Shown here one piece after another: positions 58,955 through 64,000 of a stretch of 64,000 nt of DNA. The notes beneath the pieces are model-generated. The model saw only the letters and a program-made list of their open reading frames with translations, had not been told where the DNA came from and made no database searches. Location: assembly GCA_037975125.1 (NCBI GenBank), contig CM075852.1, forward strand, positions 10,698,314 to 10,762,313. The letters are read 5' to 3'. This DNA comes from Latrodectus hesperus. Taxonomy: Eukaryota; Arthropoda; Arachnida; Araneae; Theridiidae. Position 1 is the first letter of the stretch. Each line of letters begins with the position of its first letter. Position numbers and translations under genes: made by a program.

Positions 58955-59996
58955 TTAACCTCTTCGCGACGGGTGGTGCATATATGCATTTCGTACGGAC
59001 GAAAGTGAGGGCCGGGCGGTGCATATATGCATTTTAAGCTGGAACAATTTTTAATAATCGCTAGATGGCACTATGTGTCCATTATATTTAAACTGATCGT
59101 AGTTTTAGTGTTCTGACCTTCATTTTTTTCGTATTCCTGCTTTTTTCGGTATTTTGATTATTAGCTGTGGCTGGAGAGAGAGCAATTCGCAATGTAAACA
59201 AACACAGCTCGGCTCTTCAACTTTCCACGTGATTTAAGCATTCTCGCTTCTGATAGCTCTCCGAACACTTTTTTTATTTTGTTTTCGCTACTATGGGAGG
59301 TCTTTTAGGGGTTTTAGCGTCAGTTTCGTTACAGTTTTTACTGCTTTCGGTTTTGTTTTCTCACTTTTCTTGCTATTTCGAAAATTCTCGACTCCAGATT
59401 ATTATGGCGAGGAAGTGTTATTTAACAGAGGACGAATATACACGTATGGTAAATGAACCATTCAGTGATATAGATGAAATGATGATTCATTTGCTAAAGA
59501 GTTAGAAAATAATATTTCTAGCGATTCTGACACAGATGCAATGTCGGACTTAGCGTTTATCCGTGCTTTGAGATTTTCCATACTCAGTCTTCATTTTAAA
59601 TTTTGTTATTTTTTCTTGTAAATAGCCCTTGTATAGTTTTTATTAATTTGAAAATATGTTGAAGTGTTTTGTCAATTAAAATTTTGGAAAAACAAGAATT
59701 GCACAGTCGAAAATTATTTCCCAATGTAAGCAACTTTCTTATATATATATTTTCATATAAATTGAAGGCAAAACATTATTAAAGTCTAGTTTTAATGTTA
59801 TAAGATAGATTATGTGATAATATAAAATGGTACCAAAAATCATTGCGGTAGGACTTTAACTTTATTTTTTACGAATTTTTTTCTATAGTTAGGCTTAGCG
59901 GAGAAAACATCATTCCTTTGTAACATCATTCCTTTCGCTTCTGCTTCGTCCTGAACGCGCGTCTTAAACAGAGGCGCCCCGTCCTGAAAAGGTTAA
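58955..59996 (+). mobile_element. piggyBac-type element, internally deleted
   Basis: The element (58959-59992, 1034 bp) is flanked by TTAA on both sides (58955-58958, 59993-59996), the piggyBac target. The ends are inverted: CCTCTTCGCGACGGG on the left and CCTTTTCAGGACGGG on the reverse complement of the right, 12 of 15 identical. The palindrome TGCATATATGCA occurs twice near the left end (58977-58988 and 59020-59031), a likely transposase-binding site. A full piggyBac is 2.5 kb or more; here only the start of the transposase frame remains, so this is a deletion derivative. Confidence 0.9.
59404..59621 (+). pseudogene. piggyBac transposase N-terminal remnant
   Basis: The plausible start is the ATG at 59404 (MARKCYLTEDEYTRMVNE, then FSDIDEM), not the upstream ATG at 59293, whose extra 37 residues are a hydrophobic translation of leader sequence. 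The frame hits TAG at 59503. The adjacent frame (from 59493) continues with AKELENNISSDSDTDAMSD and reaches TAA at 59619. An acidic, Ser/Asp-rich N-terminus is characteristic of piggyBac-family transposases. The whole catalytic core (three Asp residues) and the Cys-rich C-terminus are absent. Non-functional. Confidence 0.75.
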
Positions 59997-61559
59997 TAAC
60001 GAAATAATTAAAATCAAAAATTCTTTCACCCGCATTCCAACGCACTTTCTATAATGATTTATCAATAAAATCACAGCTATGGGTGAAAATTATACAATCC
60101 TTTTCAAAAATCGAAAATAGATAATAAATGTCATTATTTTTAAAAACAATTGCACTATAAGAATATAGGAAAAAAAGAGGTATGCGGTTTATACTTTTTT
60201 ATCTATTCACAGGGTTTACACGTGTATGACAATTTCAACACGCACCTCCCTTCTTGAACACACGCATCTCCCTTTTTGAAGGCATGCACCTCCATTCTTG
60301 ACTCCGATAGAGTTCCGTATGCTTCAGAGGCAAAAGCAATTTTACAGAGAATTCCCTTCAGCGTTAATTATTTAAATAAATTGCAAACTCTTTAATCGAG
60401 ATTTCGCAAAGAAACATTTCCTGTTTTACAAGTTATCTGGTGATCAATATTCTGATATAAATTTGCGAAATATATAGTCGTCCTCAGTTTGACCCTAGAT
60501 AAATTGTGTTGATGGACATACAAAATAAAAATTTTATTTCATATACAATACTTATTTATGGAAATTTTATTAAGTAGACAATTATTTAAGCCCTGAATTT
60601 ATAATGCTTTTGTTTAATTATTGATACGGAATAAAATCAAATTATACTGAAATCAAATATCAAGTAACGAATTTCAGAAGTGGCATTATGTTTATATTTA
60701 TCAATATCATTAAAAAAATTATATAAAATAATTCATTACAAAAACTAATAACATATTATCCCATTAATATAACATGACTATATTAACAGACAAAAATAAT
60801 AATGCACACTAATTTGGCGAAAATTATTTAAATTTAAATAGTTTATTCAGCTATTATTTATATCTGTTTATCCGTTAATGTAAAATATTTTCTTTTTTAT
60901 AGAATTTGATAAGAATTAGGTTTTGTTTATATTATTCAGTCACCGGAAAAGAAGGATTTAATAAAATAAATTAATATTAACTTTTGTAAAATATAAAAGA
61001 TAACATTAATCTTTCCTTATCATTGATATTTCCATGTTTTATTCAAAGTTTGTAAATAATAGTACATGATATTGATTACTTTTTATATTCAAATGAATTA
61101 ACTTGATTAAATCCTTTTCTCAGACAATTATTTAATATTTATGTACTGGGTATTTTTATGGATAGTATAATAATGGGTTTATATTTTTAAGGATGGATTT
61201 TATATTTTTATGCAACAAACATATGGATCGTAAGATAATGTTTAGAAGGAAGTAAAATAAATCCTTATGAAAAACGATTTAGAACAACGCTTAAAACGTA
61301 GAAGCACGTACTGGAGTGTGATAAAGAAAACATATTATCCAAGATAACTGTCTTGTTTTAATTATTTCTCCCAACCATTACTATCTTTCTCTCTTTTTCT
61401 TTAACCAATAAATAATCCTGAACAGGATTCCTACTAGTACTTGACAAAAAAAAGGAATTTAAGTACTTCAAACAGTGCGCCTTGCAACAGAATCTGGCAC
61501 AATAAAATCCAGAAATAAAATAAAAAAAACATTCGCAAACCAGACTCTTCTCATCTTAT
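59997..61559. other. AT-rich non-coding tract
   Basis: Holds a small triple repeat at 60238-60302 (next entry). No gene. Confidence 0.7.
60238..60302. repeat. three-copy 22-bp tandem repeat
   Basis: CACGCACCTCCCTTCTTGAA, CACACGCATCTCCC followed by TTTTTGAA, and GGCATGCACCTCCATTCTTG follow head to tail. Confidence 0.8.
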
Positions 61560-61780
61560 CAATTAAATGGCGAGAAAAGTTTTTCTTCACGGCTGAGGGA
61601 AAAATTTCTTTTTAGAAGTTTATTTATTTATTTTTTCAGTGTACCTTTGGTTTACCAGAGTAGTAATGGCCGCCCGGGGCCTCTGGCTCTAAACATGGTG
61701 CGGAGGAATCTCGTTAACGGGAGAAAAACTGTTTCACCTCCGGGTTTGTGAAAAGTAAAAGAAAGATGTTTGCAGTCTAT
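61560..61780. other. compact GC-rich non-coding island
   Basis: Contains GTAATGGCCGCCCGGGGCCT at 61664 and GGTGCGGAGGAATCTCG at 61698, the most GC-rich short stretch in the right part of the window. No frame of interest. Confidence 0.35.
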
Positions 61781-64000
61781 CCCAGATTTCTGCTTTTCTT
61801 TTTCCACCGTTGCTTAAAAAATATGAAAACGACCCACAACTTCTGAAGGGTTTTATTTTTAACCTTGTATTATCATTTTTTATGAGCCTCCGTTGATGTT
61901 GAAAAGAATTTGGATGTCCTGCACAACGAAATTCATAAAATATTTTAACGTCTTGATGAAATACATAAGCCAATTATCACCAAATTAGTAAGAATTCAAA
62001 AAAATATTCAAGGAATAATATAAAAAACACAGTGAATAGAATATTGTTTTTACTTAATATTTGGAAAAGTGCAATATCTCAGAAAATAAACAAACCAATC
62101 TATGATAATTTAGAAGATTTATAAACTTGTCAAGAAGAGAGAGATAAAATTATGATTATTCATCAAAAATTACTGCGAAACTTTATTAGAATTATCAATC
62201 GAGTTTCTACATTTGTTAAAATTCTCTCACCAAAAAAATTAATAATATAAGGACTTTACGCATCAATGGTACGAAAAAGTGAAAGCGATTGTTTATTCAA
62301 AGTAATAATGAGCGTGGTAAGGATTATAAGAGGGAAATTCAAAGGAGCTACACATTTTCATAAGCATTTCTCGCCAACTTGATTGCCTGAAATAAGCTTC
62401 ATTAAAATGTTATCCATTTCAATATCAGCAGTCAGAAATTAATAAAGAAAAACTACCTGTTCCCAATACGAGTCAATTTGTAAAAAAATTATAATTTTAA
62501 ATCTCCCCTTTGTATTGTTCCTCTTAATAGTGGGGGGAGGGGGAATATTATCATAATACAGTACTATGCAGCGACTTAGTAAATGAAACCTGTTATTTTA
62601 TATATGAAGAAATATGTTTGTCTATTAAGGGCATATTTGCATTAACAATGCATTACTTGTTTATATACTCAATTGCTTCGCAGTTTGAATTAACACTTTG
62701 ATAAAATTAGTGATTATTCAAATTTCAAACATTAAGAAGGATTTAGATCGAAGATTAAGAAAGAATTACATGCATATCTTCTGAATCGATCTTAAGACAC
62801 AAGTAACATAGAAGGCCTTAGTATAACTTCTTCAGGCACACGATAATTTATGACATTCATAATTCCTTATTCTAGATTTCTTATCCACCACGAAATCTGC
62901 CGCTCGTCAAATATCTTTTTATAATGTTTCATATCATATTTCCGATAGACGAAGCCAAGGCAACAGTATTTTTTCAATGTAACTACAAGAAGGCACACAA
63001 TTCATTATAAAATATTAAATTAGTGTAATACAAAGCAACATTTAAAAATTTCAAATAGTTATTGCTATTGCTTATCAAGCGCAGATTAAATTGAAGGAAT
63101 TCAATATAATTTGAATTTTATATAACATTTTGAGAATTCAATATAACATTTTCAGCGGTACATTCTAATCAAAAAACTAAAATGTATCAGCAAAAGAAAG
63201 CTGCGGGTTGAAAAATTTATATTAAGAGCTCACGAGCCTTAAGCAAAAAAAAAAAAAAAAAAAACCCGCCAAAACTAGATAAGAAACACACTCACAACAA
63301 TGAATCACTTGAATGATGTAATAAACGTGTCACATTACAGCTTATCTATTTTCGTCTTCTATCTAAAAGGTTATTTGTCATCGTGAATACTGGATTTTAT
63401 TTTAAGATTTTGTTAGTAGACCAAACATGTTTAATCTCACCGCGCTGATTAGATTTTAAGCCAACACTGTTGAAAATTTGAGTAGTTTTATAGAAATTAG
63501 TTACTAATTTTGTTAGAAAATGTAATTAATATCATTGTGTAAATAATCATGGTACAACTAAAACGTTTGTGGCTAACATATCTAATATGTGCCAAAATGT
63601 TATTTAGAAAAGAGTAAGCGACCAACTATTACAAAAAAGAATCAAAGTTATTAGCAGATCACATTAAATTAAAAAGTATTGACAACTAGTAAAACCAACT
63701 CTACTAATTACATGAACATAATATATTAAGAGATATTATCAGTTCACCATCCTATTACTAATAGTTATGTCCTTGGTTTGACCGAGACAGAGCCATTTTT
63801 CAGAGGAAAAAAAAACCCGGTGCTTTGTTCGGTTAACTTCACGTCCCGGGAAAAATTAAGTTTATTTTCACAGATAACGAAAAAAGTTTAAAAATATAAA
63901 ACTGTGAAGGATTGAATAATTTGCCTTTTATTTCTGAGTTTTATGAAAAGTGAAAACCATAGTTAAGTGATGGTTTGCAAGTAAAACCGTCATCGTATCG
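61781..64000. other. AT-rich non-coding tract to the window end
   Basis: Contains GGGGGGAGGGGG at 62532-62543, an A run at 63245-63264, GAATTCAATATAA twice near 63100 and 63133, and a short GC-richer patch at 63770-63855 with CACGTCCCGGG. No gene. Confidence 0.7.

Overview
This 64 kb window is AT-rich eukaryotic nuclear DNA in which I find no intact protein-coding gene. The longest open frame is 153 codons and matches no family I recognise. Everything identifiable is a transposable-element copy, a tandem or inverted repeat, or a microsatellite. The mix of tRNA-derived SINEs, Tc1, piggyBac and hAT derivatives, a non-LTR retrotransposon tail and long (AT)n arrays fits an arthropod. A chelicerate such as a spider is my best guess, but that is inference from repeat style and not proof.

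Layout. From 1 to 9.7 kb there is a SINE at 2.6-2.9 kb, an inverted-repeat MITE at 3.34-3.58 kb, a hAT-type MITE at 6.5-7.0 kb, a dead 1.3 kb Tc1-like transposon at 7.33-8.63 kb, and a SINE with a perfect 15-bp target-site duplication at 9.15-9.35 kb. From 13.9 to 14.7 kb there is a five-copy tandem repeat of about 160 bp. A second SINE of the first family lies at 15.97-16.27 kb. A broken non-LTR reverse-transcriptase tail lies at 23.8-24.3 kb, a ten-copy 34-bp minisatellite at 33.1-33.5 kb, a decayed SINE at 34.8 kb and a hairpin-rich MITE candidate at 37.6-37.9 kb. A third SINE copy is at 50.1 kb, a hAT MITE with a perfect 8-bp duplication at 50.4-51.07 kb, a third SINE family at 53.1-53.4 kb, and an internally deleted piggyBac element flanked by TTAA at 58.96-60.0 kb.

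Between these are long, very AT-rich tracts broken every few kilobases by islands of 200-700 bp with clearly higher GC and complex sequence but no convincing reading frame. About twenty such islands are listed. They could be conserved non-coding (enhancer-like) elements of a gene desert or large intron, or old unrecognised repeats; the sequence alone cannot decide. No CRISPR, rRNA, functional tRNA, operon or other prokaryotic feature is present, and I found no new multi-gene system. The most notable signals are the island array, the repeated appearance of tandem duplications with a roughly 130-170 bp period at four separate AT-rich loci, and several unassigned MITE or fold-back structures.
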